DNA from: Rhodobiaceae bacterium
GTDB lineage: Bacteria; Pseudomonadota; Alphaproteobacteria; Rhizobiales; TMED25
Assembly (NCBI GenBank): GCA_018651345.1
Contig: JABIEF010000067.1
Coordinates: 1 to 63,417 of the forward strand
Length of the DNA: 63,417 nucleotides
Direction: 5' to 3'
Under the pieces are notes generated by a model. It did no database searches. It saw only the letters and a program-made list of their open reading frames with translations, and was not told the origin of the DNA. A program made the translations under genes and the position numbers. Below, in pieces: positions 17,856-26,610 of this stretch; within the stretch, counting starts at the first letter, position 1, and each line of letters begins with the position of its first letter.

Positions 17856-19169
17856 ATGTGTACTAAAAATGTTGTTTCAATACTGCAGCGTTTTATTTTA
17901 TTACACCCACAATTAATCGACTTGTCTCTAGATAGAATTAATAAATTAGCTGAAAAGCTAGGTAATCCAGAAAAGAATATAAAGAATATAATTCATGTTG
18001 CGGGTACTAATGGTAAGGGTTCCACCATTGCTTACCTTGCTGCATCATTAATTGCTTCAGGTAAAAAAGTAGATTCGTATACGTCACCACATCTTGTTGA
18101 ATTTAATGAGAGAATTAAGATAGGTATCAATGGAAAACAGGTACTTATTTCTAACGTAGACCTAGAAAATATCCTTCTTGAATGTGAGATAATAAATAAT
18201 AAATCTCCAATAACGATTTTTGAGATTACGACGGCAGCTGCTTTTTTGCAGTTTTCTAGAACAGGATCTGATTATTTATTACTTGAAACTGGATTAGGTG
18301 GAAGATTAGATGCGACTAATATTATTGAAAAACCACTTATTACTATAATAACACCCATAAGCATTGACCACCAAGATTTTCTAGGAAAAACAATTAAAGA
18401 AATAGCATCTGAAAAAGCCGGTATATTAAAGAAACATGTGCCAGCAATCATTGGTCCTCAAGAAAAAGAAGCTCTTCTTGTAATTGAAGATAGGGCACGT
18501 AAATTAGAATCCCCATTAATAAAATGGGGAACAGATTTTATAGCTTATGAACAGAATGGTAATTTAGTCTATGAGGACGGCCATGGATTGTTAGACTTGC
18601 CGATGCCTTTCTTGGAAGGTGATCATCAAATTATAAATGCTGGTGTAGCAATTGCTGCGTTAAGGCACGTCCCTGAAAATACTGTAAGCCAAAAATATAT
18701 AGCAGAAGGTCTGTTAAATGTGAAATGGCCAGCTAGGTTAGAACGTCTAGAAAAAGGAACTTTAAATAACTTGATGTTAGATGGATCGGAGTTATGGTTA
18801 GATGGTGGTCATAATATATCAGCGGCAAATGTAATATCGAAGGCTATGAAGAATATTAATGACAGAAATCCTTTGCCTCTTACTTTAATAGTTGGCATGA
18901 TGCAAAGTAAAGATAGCAAAGCATTTTTAAGTTATTTTTCTAGTATTTGCGACAAGGTAATAGCTGTAGATATTCCAGGTCAAAGTAATGCTCAAGACGC
19001 AAAATTAATAAAGAGGAATGCCCGCGATTTAGGAATAAAAACATTTATTGCAAAAGATATAAGTCAAGCAATAAAAATAGATAATAAAAATAAAGTTAGA
19101 ATATTGATTGTTGGATCTTTATATCTAGCAGGCCATGTTCTTAAGATACAAAAAGAAAGTGGCCATTAG
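17856..19169 (+). CDS. folC: bifunctional folylpolyglutamate synthase/dihydrofolate synthase
   Basis: 437 aa Mur-ligase family enzyme. ATP loop VAGTNGKGSTIAYL (about 48-61), YTSPHLVEFNERIKI (about 73-87), LETGLGGRLDATN (about 145-157), SIDHQDFLG (about 170-178) and DGGHNISAA (about 320-328) are all present. Adds glutamate to dihydropteroate and to reduced folates. Last gene of the plus-strand trp/acc run; convergent with trxA seven bases downstream, with no obvious terminator hairpin between. Confidence 0.94.
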   Translation: MCTKNVVSILQRFILLHPQLIDLSLDRINKLAEKLGNPEKNIKNIIHVAGTNGKGSTIAYLAASLIASGKKVDSYTSPHLVEFNERIKIGINGKQVLISNVDLENILLECEIINNKSPITIFEITTAAAFLQFSRTGSDYLLLETGLGGRLDATNIIEKPLITIITPISIDHQDFLGKTIKEIASEKAGILKKHVPAIIGPQEKEALLVIEDRARKLESPLIKWGTDFIAYEQNGNLVYEDGHGLLDLPMPFLEGDHQIINAGVAIAALRHVPENTVSQKYIAEGLLNVKWPARLERLEKGTLNNLMLDGSELWLDGGHNISAANVISKAMKNINDRNPLPLTLIVGMMQSKDSKAFLSYFSSICDKVIAVDIPGQSNAQDAKLIKRNARDLGIKTFIAKDISQAIKIDNKNKVRILIVGSLYLAGHVLKIQKESGH

Positions 19170-19176
19170 ATAAAAT

Positions 19177-19497
19177 TTAAAGTGTTTCTTCGATCCATTC
19201 AACTATTTTGCCTTTTGGATAAGCTCCAACTTTTGTAGATACCAATTCAGATTTCTTGAACAATAATAAAGTTGGGATACCTCTAATTCCATACTTACTT
19301 GGTGTAATTGGATTTTCATCAATATTAATTTTTATAATATTAATTTTATCAGCATATTCTGATGATATCTCTTCTAATGCTGGAGCTATTTGTTTGCATG
19401 GTCCACACCACTCGGCCCAAAAATCTACCAAGACAAGCTTTTCGGAATTTAATAATTCAGAATCAAAATTTTCATCAGTTATTTGTTTTGTAGGCAT
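19177..19497 (-). CDS. trxA: thioredoxin
   Basis: 106 aa, classical thioredoxin. Active site WAEWCGPCK with Cys31 and Cys34, preceded by the buried Asp of LVLVDFW; cis-Pro in GIRGIPTLLLF; final helix GKIVEWIEETL. AAGGAG before the ATG gives a strong ribosome binding site. First conserved minus-strand gene after folC, matching the folC-trxA junction of many Alphaproteobacteria. Confidence 0.95.
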   Translation of the reverse strand: MPTKQITDENFDSELLNSEKLVLVDFWAEWCGPCKQIAPALEEISSEYADKINIIKINIDENPITPSKYGIRGIPTLLLFKKSELVSTKVGAYPKGKIVEWIEETL

Positions 19498-19553
19498 TTT
19501 TCTCTCCTTATCCCAATTATTTTTTAGATTAGAGATTAATCAATTATTGTCAA

Positions 19554-20975
19554 CTAGGCTGACTGATATTTAATCTCTATTTCCTCTATCAGGTCATTTA
19601 TTTCATTCATTAGATTTAGAGATTCGACATCATTATCATTTTCATATTTAACCCTAAGATTATCAAGTTCATTATATGTCTTTGGTATTGTATTCCATTT
19701 TTCATCATTGGTGCTTAGAATTTTTTGTGCTATTGCTCTGTGAATAAGATTATAATCTTCTTTTGGTAAAAGGCTTGGATTTTCCTCGTAGATTATTTTT
19801 TTAGCAAAATACACATACCGCTCTTGTGAAAATTTATTTGCTAAATTCAGCCTTTCCTCCCATTTGGCATTGTAAAATTCTTCCATATTCTGTTTATCTG
19901 CATATGAAGCAAATCCGCCAGAATAAATGCTTTCCTCAGCTAGGATATCTATTTGCGAGTCTTCTGAATCATTATTGTCAGATTGATCAGTTAATATACT
20001 TATTATCTTATTTATAAATTCCGGATTAGACTTTATTTTACTAGACCTTTCCATTAGGATTTTAAACCCTATTTTTTCATAAGCAGGAAAATTTTCAGCG
20101 TAGGTTTTATCCATAATAATTGGATTTTTATTATTTTTTATACTGCGTAAAAATTTAGGACTTTTATTTATTTGTACCTTCAGCTCATCTTTCGTTAAAT
20201 GAATAAAGTCTTCAGGATCATTCTTTAAATCAAAGCACTGTGGATAATGGTACTTTGGATGATAGCATATAAAACTTGCCACATATGGATAGGCTTTGCC
20301 ATAATAGAATTCACTAAAGCAGAAAAAATTACTCTTCTCGACCAATAAGTTTGTCTCATTTTTTGAAGAGGTTATAAGACTTTTTTTCCATAATTCAGGT
20401 ATTTTTTCTGAAACTATTTTTGCAATTGCTATTGTGGCTTCTACATCTGCCATGGCGTCATGAGCATCGTCGTGACCGATTCCATTCAACGGAGCTATTT
20501 GATCTAACTTAAAGACAGGATTCCCTTTCTCACTTAATGGAGTTTTAATACAGTTTGGATAATATAAGTTTGAAGACCTGGCTATGCCTAGGACGTCAGC
20601 TCTTTGATTACCTTGTGTATTAGTTAGATAAGGTGGCCTTAAATTTTGAAAAAGAGCGTTCCTAACAAATTCCTCATCAAAACTTATTGAATTATATCCA
20701 ATAAATATTGCAGGAGACCATTTTATAAAAACATCTTTCATTTCGTTGATTAATTTAAAATGTGATAGATTTGAATTCTTTAACATTAATGGAGTTGTTT
20801 TATTTACAATTAGAGCACCGGGTTCTGGAATAAGACCAGGTCTTAAAGAACATCTCGATTCATATCTATCTACTTCTTCGAAATTTTCATTTACAAGAAT
20901 AGCCCCTATTTGAATTATTTGGTCCCAAATTGCATTCCTGCCTGATGTTTCTAGATCATAAAATACAAAGTTCAT
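19554..20975 (-). CDS. sbcB: exodeoxyribonuclease I (ExoI)
   Basis: 473 aa, same size as E. coli SbcB. DEDDh exonuclease: FYDLETSG (Asp7, Glu9), NSISFDEEFVRNALF (about 95-109), and the ExoIII-like HDAMADVEATIAIA (about 170-183) with catalytic His and Asp. The C-terminal half has the ExoI-specific SH3-like and helical regions (CFDLKNDPEDFIHLTKDELK; NAKWEERLNLANKF; the LIHRAIAQ end region). Degrades single-stranded DNA 3' to 5'. It occupies the place where addA would follow trxA in many related genomes. Confidence 0.88.
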   Translation of the reverse strand: MNFVFYDLETSGRNAIWDQIIQIGAILVNENFEEVDRYESRCSLRPGLIPEPGALIVNKTTPLMLKNSNLSHFKLINEMKDVFIKWSPAIFIGYNSISFDEEFVRNALFQNLRPPYLTNTQGNQRADVLGIARSSNLYYPNCIKTPLSEKGNPVFKLDQIAPLNGIGHDDAHDAMADVEATIAIAKIVSEKIPELWKKSLITSSKNETNLLVEKSNFFCFSEFYYGKAYPYVASFICYHPKYHYPQCFDLKNDPEDFIHLTKDELKVQINKSPKFLRSIKNNKNPIIMDKTYAENFPAYEKIGFKILMERSSKIKSNPEFINKIISILTDQSDNNDSEDSQIDILAEESIYSGGFASYADKQNMEEFYNAKWEERLNLANKFSQERYVYFAKKIIYEENPSLLPKEDYNLIHRAIAQKILSTNDEKWNTIPKTYNELDNLRVKYENDNDVESLNLMNEINDLIEEIEIKYQSA

Positions 20976-20993
20976 TTTTCATCCTATAAATAA

Positions 20994-21713
20994 TTATAAC
21001 ATATTTTCTGCAATTTCTAAGGCTTCTTTAGTACCAGTATGCACCCATTTTAGATTATTTTCTATTCCAAAGCATCTCTTATTTTTTATAGATATATCCC
21101 AAGCTTCATTTAATGAAAATATTCTCTTTTCTATCTTTTTAAGAATTTTTGGTTGCATAATAGATATGCCTATATTGACAAAAGGTACTTTATTTTGATT
21201 TTTATCAAACCTCTCAACCATTTTATTTGCAGTTAAATGAAAATCACCAATACCGCTATAACCAATAGCTTCATCAACAGTAGAAAGGGCTAATAAGAAG
21301 TCCATTCTTTTTTGATCAAAGTTTTCTCTTAACTTATTCAACATTGGTATGAAGTTATCAAATAACATGGCATCGCAATTTATTATATAAATTGGTTGAT
21401 CTAATTTACTTCCTAGGGCCTGTTTTATTCCACCTCCAGTATCAAGAATTCCATTATTTTCTTGTGATATAAATATTTTATAATCAGTTCTTTTATTTAA
21501 ATGTTCAATCAACTTTTCTGATAAATAATGTGTATTAATAAATATTTTTTTTATATTTATTTCATGTAATGGGTCTATAAGATGGTCTATTAAAGGTTTG
21601 TTCTTTAATTTTATTAATGGTTTTGGGTAATGCTTCGTTAGAGGTAATAATCTCTTTCCATAACCTGCTGCTAAAATAAATGCTTGCTCTATTTGATTTT
21701 TATTATTGTTCAT
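20994..21713 (-). CDS. murU: nucleotidyltransferase, probable N-acetylmuramate-1-phosphate uridylyltransferase
   Basis: 239 aa. NTP-transferase opening FILAAGYGKRLLPLTKHYPKPL (about 12-33) with the signature G-x-G-x-R and PKP lysine; IINCDAML (about 108-115) provides the metal-binding Asp. Adjacent to the AmgK-type kinase domain two genes upstream, which is the usual MurU/AmgK pairing of the anhydro-MurNAc recycling route (MurNAc-1-P to UDP-MurNAc). Starts three bases after the SbmA-like gene stop, on the same strand. The substrate assignment rests on context. Confidence 0.75.
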   Translation of the reverse strand: MNNNKNQIEQAFILAAGYGKRLLPLTKHYPKPLIKLKNKPLIDHLIDPLHEINIKKIFINTHYLSEKLIEHLNKRTDYKIFISQENNGILDTGGGIKQALGSKLDQPIYIINCDAMLFDNFIPMLNKLRENFDQKRMDFLLALSTVDEAIGYSGIGDFHLTANKMVERFDKNQNKVPFVNIGISIMQPKILKKIEKRIFSLNEAWDISIKNKRCFGIENNLKWVHTGTKEALEIAENML

Positions 21714-21715
21714 AG

Positions 21716-22954
21716 TTAATCTTGTAATATTTTTGGAATTTCAACACTAGCTGAGTTATCAATTTTAATTTGCTGTTCAAATGTATGTAGACGTTTGAAT
21801 ATTGATATTAATTCAATAATTGTAGGCCAGGCATTGACAATATATTGAAAAGAATTTGATACCTGGCTAAACGCTGTTAATATTTGCTGCAATATACCAA
21901 AAGTAATTTTCCCAGCAACAATTGTTGGAATCAGAATTAAATAGGAAAATATATTATCCGCTTGAATATAAAAACTTCTAGCAATATTAAAATATAAATA
22001 ATGAAAGTACAGTCTAAAGTAATTTTTTCTAACATTATCAAATAATTCATAAATTGTTGCTGGATTAGCCCTATCCGCATTGTCTTCTCCATAAACTAAT
22101 TCTTTTCTTAAGGAAGCTTCAACTTTTTGGTTGCGAAATTCAAGTCCTGGTAGTTTGATTCCAACTATAGCCAAAAAAACAGTCCCAAATAATGACCAAA
22201 AGATTGCTGCATTGACTAGTGGAGCTGATATTTCACCAAATATCGGTACTATGTTTACATATTCCGAAAGAGTTAATAAAACTGGTAAAAATGCAATCAG
22301 TGTCATAATAGAGTCAACAATTGATACCCCTAGACCCTCCATTATACTTGCAAATCTCATTGTATCTTCTTGAACTCTTTGTGCAGCACCTTCTACGTGT
22401 CTTAATTTTTTCCAGTATTCTGTATAGTAAAAATTCATAGCTGTTCTCCATCTGAATATGTAATGGCTGACGAAGAATCTTGTGATAACAAAAACGGTAA
22501 GTGATAAGAAGGCAATTTCTGCAAAAATGAAGATTAATTGATATAAATCTGATGCTAAAACTGTTTCTTGTCCAGTTAGGGCGTTTTGCACTGAGTCAAA
22601 GAAAGGCCTTCTCCAATTATTTATTGCAACCATAACTTGAACATTAAAATAAGTTGTAAATAATATAAAAGACGATCCTAATATTGACCAATATTGCCAT
22701 TTATGGGATGAAAATTTATGCCAGAAATAAAAGAAAAATAATGTAGATAATGCATAATATATGTAAAAGAATATAAATTCTGTTGTTATAAAGTATCTCA
22801 ATCCTATAATAGGTTCTTCTGATTTAGAAAAATCAAATCCTATGTATTCCACAAAAGATTTTGCTAAGGTGAACCATATTATTGTACATAATGAAATCCA
22901 AATAGTACCAGATGTAAAAAATAGTAAAGGCCTTGGAAAAAAGCATTTAAACAT
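21716..22954 (-). CDS. SbmA/BacA-like inner-membrane peptide transporter
   Basis: 412 aa polytopic protein with about seven to eight transmembrane segments. The NNWRRPFFDSVQNAL element near 111-125, a cytoplasmic FRWRTAMNFYYTEYWKKLRHVEGAAQRVQEDTMRF stretch (about 167-201) and FRNQKVEASLRKELVYGEDNADRA (about 273-296) are typical of SbmA/BacA (ABC-membrane fold without ATPase, proton-driven). Homologues import antimicrobial peptides, bleomycin or B12 and are needed by some symbionts. It overlaps the tsaE fusion by one base, placing it in an operon with peptidoglycan recycling genes; import of murein peptides is conceivable but not shown. Confidence 0.82.
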   Translation of the reverse strand: MFKCFFPRPLLFFTSGTIWISLCTIIWFTLAKSFVEYIGFDFSKSEEPIIGLRYFITTEFIFFYIYYALSTLFFFYFWHKFSSHKWQYWSILGSSFILFTTYFNVQVMVAINNWRRPFFDSVQNALTGQETVLASDLYQLIFIFAEIAFLSLTVFVITRFFVSHYIFRWRTAMNFYYTEYWKKLRHVEGAAQRVQEDTMRFASIMEGLGVSIVDSIMTLIAFLPVLLTLSEYVNIVPIFGEISAPLVNAAIFWSLFGTVFLAIVGIKLPGLEFRNQKVEASLRKELVYGEDNADRANPATIYELFDNVRKNYFRLYFHYLYFNIARSFYIQADNIFSYLILIPTIVAGKITFGILQQILTAFSQVSNSFQYIVNAWPTIIELISIFKRLHTFEQQIKIDNSASVEIPKILQD

Positions 22955-24423
22955 TATTTCTCTTCCTTAAAATTTTTTTTAAACCATCCACTAAGGTCTT
23001 TTAATACTTGATTTTCAAAATTTCTATCAATGTATCCTATAATTCTAGGAATATGCAATAAGTATTCAGGTCTATTAGCAGACATCGCAAGTCTTGCAAA
23101 TACACCAAGTATTTTGAAACATCTTTGAGTGGCAATAATGTGATAATCCTGAAACAAAGCTATTCTTAAATCTTCTGATATCTCAGGGTATTTTAATTCG
23201 ATATAATAATTTAATATTTGTATTTCTAACTCACTGCTAATATTAATCCTGGCATCTTGAGTTAGTGATACTAAATCATACAATGGATGACCAATTAAAG
23301 CATCCTGAAAATCGATAATTCCGCATCTTCTTAATCCATTTTCAGTATCTATCCAAAGTAAATTTGGCGAATGAAAATCTCGAAGAGTTAATGTTGAAGA
23401 ATGTGAAATTTTACTTAGCAGCGCTTCCCAAATATCAATATATTCATTATAAACATCAATCTCGCATAAAGTACTTTTTTTGTAAGGCCAGTACCAATTT
23501 ACTAATAGCTTAAGTTCTTCTAAATAAATATTATTATCATATGAGTTTAATGTGTGTCTCATCCCACCATACTCTAAATTTTTTTTATGTTGCGAATCTT
23601 GGATTAAAATTAATGATTCTAGGGCAGGAACATAATAATCAAATATATTATCGCTGTTTAGATTTATTTCACTATATTGAATATTCCCTAAGTCTTCTAA
23701 TAATAAGAAAGAATTTTTTGTGTCTACTTCGAAAATCTTAGGAACCTTTATACCTAAGCTTTCTAGATGATAATTAATTAAAATAAAGGCTTCAAAATTT
23801 TCCGCTAATTTTGTAGGATTTTCTTTGGTCTTTTTTTGATTATGATTCATAATGACATAAGATTTATCTGGGGTAATAATTCGCTGATAGGATCTTTCTG
23901 ATGCATCGCCTTGCATCCAACTTTTATCTATTATTTCTAAATTACACTGGTTAATAAAATTATTTAAATGAATATTCCTTTCTAATCTTTGATCCCAGCT
24001 TCCATAACCTTTTATATGAGCAATCCTATTATTTCCCTCGTCATCTTCAATTTGAATTTGAAGTCTATTCTTAGGAAGTTTATTTGAGAATTTATCTGCC
24101 CATTCTATAATTACGATGCCTTCTTCTAAGGTTTCGCTAAAACCAATCTCTTCGAGATCAGAATAATCCTCTATTCTATATAAATCGTAATGTGTTATAG
24201 GAGATCTTTTGGCTAGATAAGTCTGTGATAGAGTAAATGTTGGACTCGTTACTTCTTGGCTATCTCCGCAAATGTTATTTATAATATATTTAGTTAAGGT
24301 TGTTTTTCCTGAACCAAGTGGACCAATAAGTGATATAAAGTCTCCTTTTTGTATGATTAGCGAGACTTCTTTTGCCAGTGCTTCTGTTTCCTTTAGACTA
24401 TTTATTAAAAATTTATTTTTCAT
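22954..24423 (-). CDS. fusion of TsaE (t6A ATPase) and AmgK-type sugar kinase
   Basis: 489 aa, two domains. Residues about 1-150: TsaE, with Walker A GPLGSGKTTLTKYI (34-47), SPTFTLSQTY and HYDLYRIED; it supports TsaB/TsaD in threonylcarbamoylation of tRNA A37. Residues about 160-489: aminoglycoside-phosphotransferase fold, with LRDFHSPNLLW as the catalytic loop and GIIDFQDALIGHPLYDL as the metal-binding loop, matching N-acetylmuramate/N-acetylglucosamine anomeric kinase AmgK. The same fusion is known in other Alphaproteobacteria. With the downstream nucleotidyltransferase it forms the AmgK-MurU cell-wall recycling pair. Confidence 0.85.
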   Translation of the reverse strand: MKNKFLINSLKETEALAKEVSLIIQKGDFISLIGPLGSGKTTLTKYIINNICGDSQEVTSPTFTLSQTYLAKRSPITHYDLYRIEDYSDLEEIGFSETLEEGIVIIEWADKFSNKLPKNRLQIQIEDDEGNNRIAHIKGYGSWDQRLERNIHLNNFINQCNLEIIDKSWMQGDASERSYQRIITPDKSYVIMNHNQKKTKENPTKLAENFEAFILINYHLESLGIKVPKIFEVDTKNSFLLLEDLGNIQYSEINLNSDNIFDYYVPALESLILIQDSQHKKNLEYGGMRHTLNSYDNNIYLEELKLLVNWYWPYKKSTLCEIDVYNEYIDIWEALLSKISHSSTLTLRDFHSPNLLWIDTENGLRRCGIIDFQDALIGHPLYDLVSLTQDARINISSELEIQILNYYIELKYPEISEDLRIALFQDYHIIATQRCFKILGVFARLAMSANRPEYLLHIPRIIGYIDRNFENQVLKDLSGWFKKNFKEEK

Positions 24424-24434
24424 ATCAATTATAT

Positions 24435-26483
24435 TTATAAATTAGTTTGTTTTTTAATTGGTAATTTAATTTTAATTCCAGAATCATTTTTAGTATTATT
24501 CATAATAGATATCTCTCCATTATGAATCTCAACAAATCTTTTAATTATCGATAATCTGATTCCAGTAGCTGTGAATTCATTATTATTAGTTTTTTTAGAT
24601 ATTGGATCTATTAGTGTATTCATTTCTTGCCATCGACCGTAAGTTACTATTTCAATGAACCTATTTTTCTTATAGATTTTCAATTCAATTTTATTCTTTA
24701 CAAAAGAGTTTCCTATTGCACTAGTAAGTAAATTTTTAATTATTTTTTCAAAGCAATATTTATCTATTTCTATTTTTTGCATAGGGTTATCTATACTAAA
24801 AATAATCTTAATTCCCATAAATTCTAACGTAGATTGGATATCTGATCTGATTTTATCTAATGATTCTTGAATACTAATATGTTCATAATTTAATTTTAGT
24901 GTTCCAGAATCTGCAGCAGTTAGATCAAGTATATCATCAATTAATGAATGTAATTCTTTGCTTGAAATCTGAATATCATGTAGATAATCAGCTTGTTTCT
25001 TATTTATTTTACCAAAATTTTGATTGCTGAGTATTTCTGAAAAACCCATTATATTTGTAAGGGGAACTCTAAGTTCATATGAGATATGTCCCATGAATGT
25101 GTTCTTAATATTATTTGCTTCAATTAACGCTTTATTTCTTTCTTTTAACGCATTCTCTACCCTTGATTCATCTGTAATATCATTGAAGCTATAAAGCACG
25201 GCGCTATCCGGCAATATTACACTTCTGTAGTTTATAATTTTATTATCATCTACTTTAATTTCTCCAGCTACTGAGACCCTTTCATTTTCAGAAGAAATAA
25301 TATTATTGTATATATTAGACCATAAACCTTTGTTGACACCATTTTCTTCTAGGATATCTATAATATTTTCTATATGGGGCTCTTGTTCTAAATAATTTGT
25401 TTCTATATTCCATAATTTTGCGAACGAGGGGTTGTATAATTTTAATTTTCCATCTGTTCCAAATAAAGCTATACCTTCATATAGGTTTTCGATTGTCTGC
25501 TTCTGTATGCCATGTAATGTATTATAATCGCTCTGTAGATTCAATTTTTCTGTCAAGTTTTCATATAAATAAGTAACACCTCCAATAGGGTTTGGTTGCT
25601 TTAGTAATCTAATTGATTTGCCATCAGGCGTATGCCACCATTCTTCGGAATTATTATCTAATTCATAAATTTTTAGGTAATCCAATCTCCATTTTTTATA
25701 ATTAATTTGTTCTGGTATTTGATTTTTATTACGTAAATAATCAAGTATTTCTATATCCGAAGGATTACTTTGAAGCCACTCTTCATCCATTTTCCATAGT
25801 TTCACATACGCTTCATTATAAAAATTTAATTTTTTGTCTTGAGAAAAAATTGCTACTGCTGTTGTTATTTTATCTAGAAGGTGTTGATGAGCTAATATTT
25901 GTTTACTTAATATTTCAGATTGAGCTTCACGATTAGTTATATCTATGGCGATATAATAATTTTTGTTAGATCTAATAAATTTTGTAACTTCATAAATATA
26001 TCTTGATCCATTGACTATAGTTTTTAATTTAATTTTTTTAGTTATTATTTTATCTAATTCATTCTTTTGAATTATTTGAATATTATTTCTAATAATGTAT
26101 CTTTTATCTTCTATATTTAATATTTCTGCATAGGTTTTATTAATTGCACGTAATTTATTGTCTTTATCTGTGATCCACATGACTAAAGGAAGGCCATACA
26201 AATCTTTCTTAACTATGAATATATTCCATATAAAAAAAATTACATTGAGTTCTATTGTTGGAAATTTGAAACGCTGAATATAACTCAAAATTTTTATATA
26301 GAATGAGTCTAATTTTTTGTGTTTATTTTTAATTTCTATTCTATTCTTACTTAATGATTTAATGCTAGATAAATAAAAGAATACAACAATTATTGATATT
26401 GAGATAAATAAGGATATAGAGAGAATAAGAAATATTAAACTCCCTTCATTTGCTGAATTATTTAAATGAATAGATTCGAGCAT
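24435..26483 (-). CDS. divL: DivL-type PAS sensor pseudokinase (Tyr in place of phospho-His)
   Basis: 682 aa. N-terminal membrane helix (about 16-38), then about three PAS-like regions (around 98-185, 205-310, 330-440), a HisKA dimerisation domain and a HATPase-like end. The H-box reads GHISYELRVPLT: Tyr469 replaces the phosphorylated His, the diagnostic change of Caulobacter DivL, which regulates CckA with DivK. The ATP-binding part is also degenerate: where the G1 box (DxGxG) is expected there is VTYGRWQEM, although an N-box-like EKIIKNLLTSAIGNS and a G2-like TGIRLSIIKRF remain. Likely a scaffold/sensor in cell-cycle signalling. Immediately upstream of the tsaE fusion on the same strand. 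Confidence 0.75.
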   Translation of the reverse strand: MLESIHLNNSANEGSLIFLILSISLFISISIIVVFFYLSSIKSLSKNRIEIKNKHKKLDSFYIKILSYIQRFKFPTIELNVIFFIWNIFIVKKDLYGLPLVMWITDKDNKLRAINKTYAEILNIEDKRYIIRNNIQIIQKNELDKIITKKIKLKTIVNGSRYIYEVTKFIRSNKNYYIAIDITNREAQSEILSKQILAHQHLLDKITTAVAIFSQDKKLNFYNEAYVKLWKMDEEWLQSNPSDIEILDYLRNKNQIPEQINYKKWRLDYLKIYELDNNSEEWWHTPDGKSIRLLKQPNPIGGVTYLYENLTEKLNLQSDYNTLHGIQKQTIENLYEGIALFGTDGKLKLYNPSFAKLWNIETNYLEQEPHIENIIDILEENGVNKGLWSNIYNNIISSENERVSVAGEIKVDDNKIINYRSVILPDSAVLYSFNDITDESRVENALKERNKALIEANNIKNTFMGHISYELRVPLTNIMGFSEILSNQNFGKINKKQADYLHDIQISSKELHSLIDDILDLTAADSGTLKLNYEHISIQESLDKIRSDIQSTLEFMGIKIIFSIDNPMQKIEIDKYCFEKIIKNLLTSAIGNSFVKNKIELKIYKKNRFIEIVTYGRWQEMNTLIDPISKKTNNNEFTATGIRLSIIKRFVEIHNGEISIMNNTKNDSGIKIKLPIKKQTNL

Positions 26484-26610
26484 TTTACTAACACTTTATA
26501 TTTGAAATAATCATTCATATTTGTGAAATAAATATATCACTAAATCTTATAAAGTTTACATTTATTTCTAATAGTATCGGTAATTAAAAATAAAAATTTA
26601 TATGGATAAA

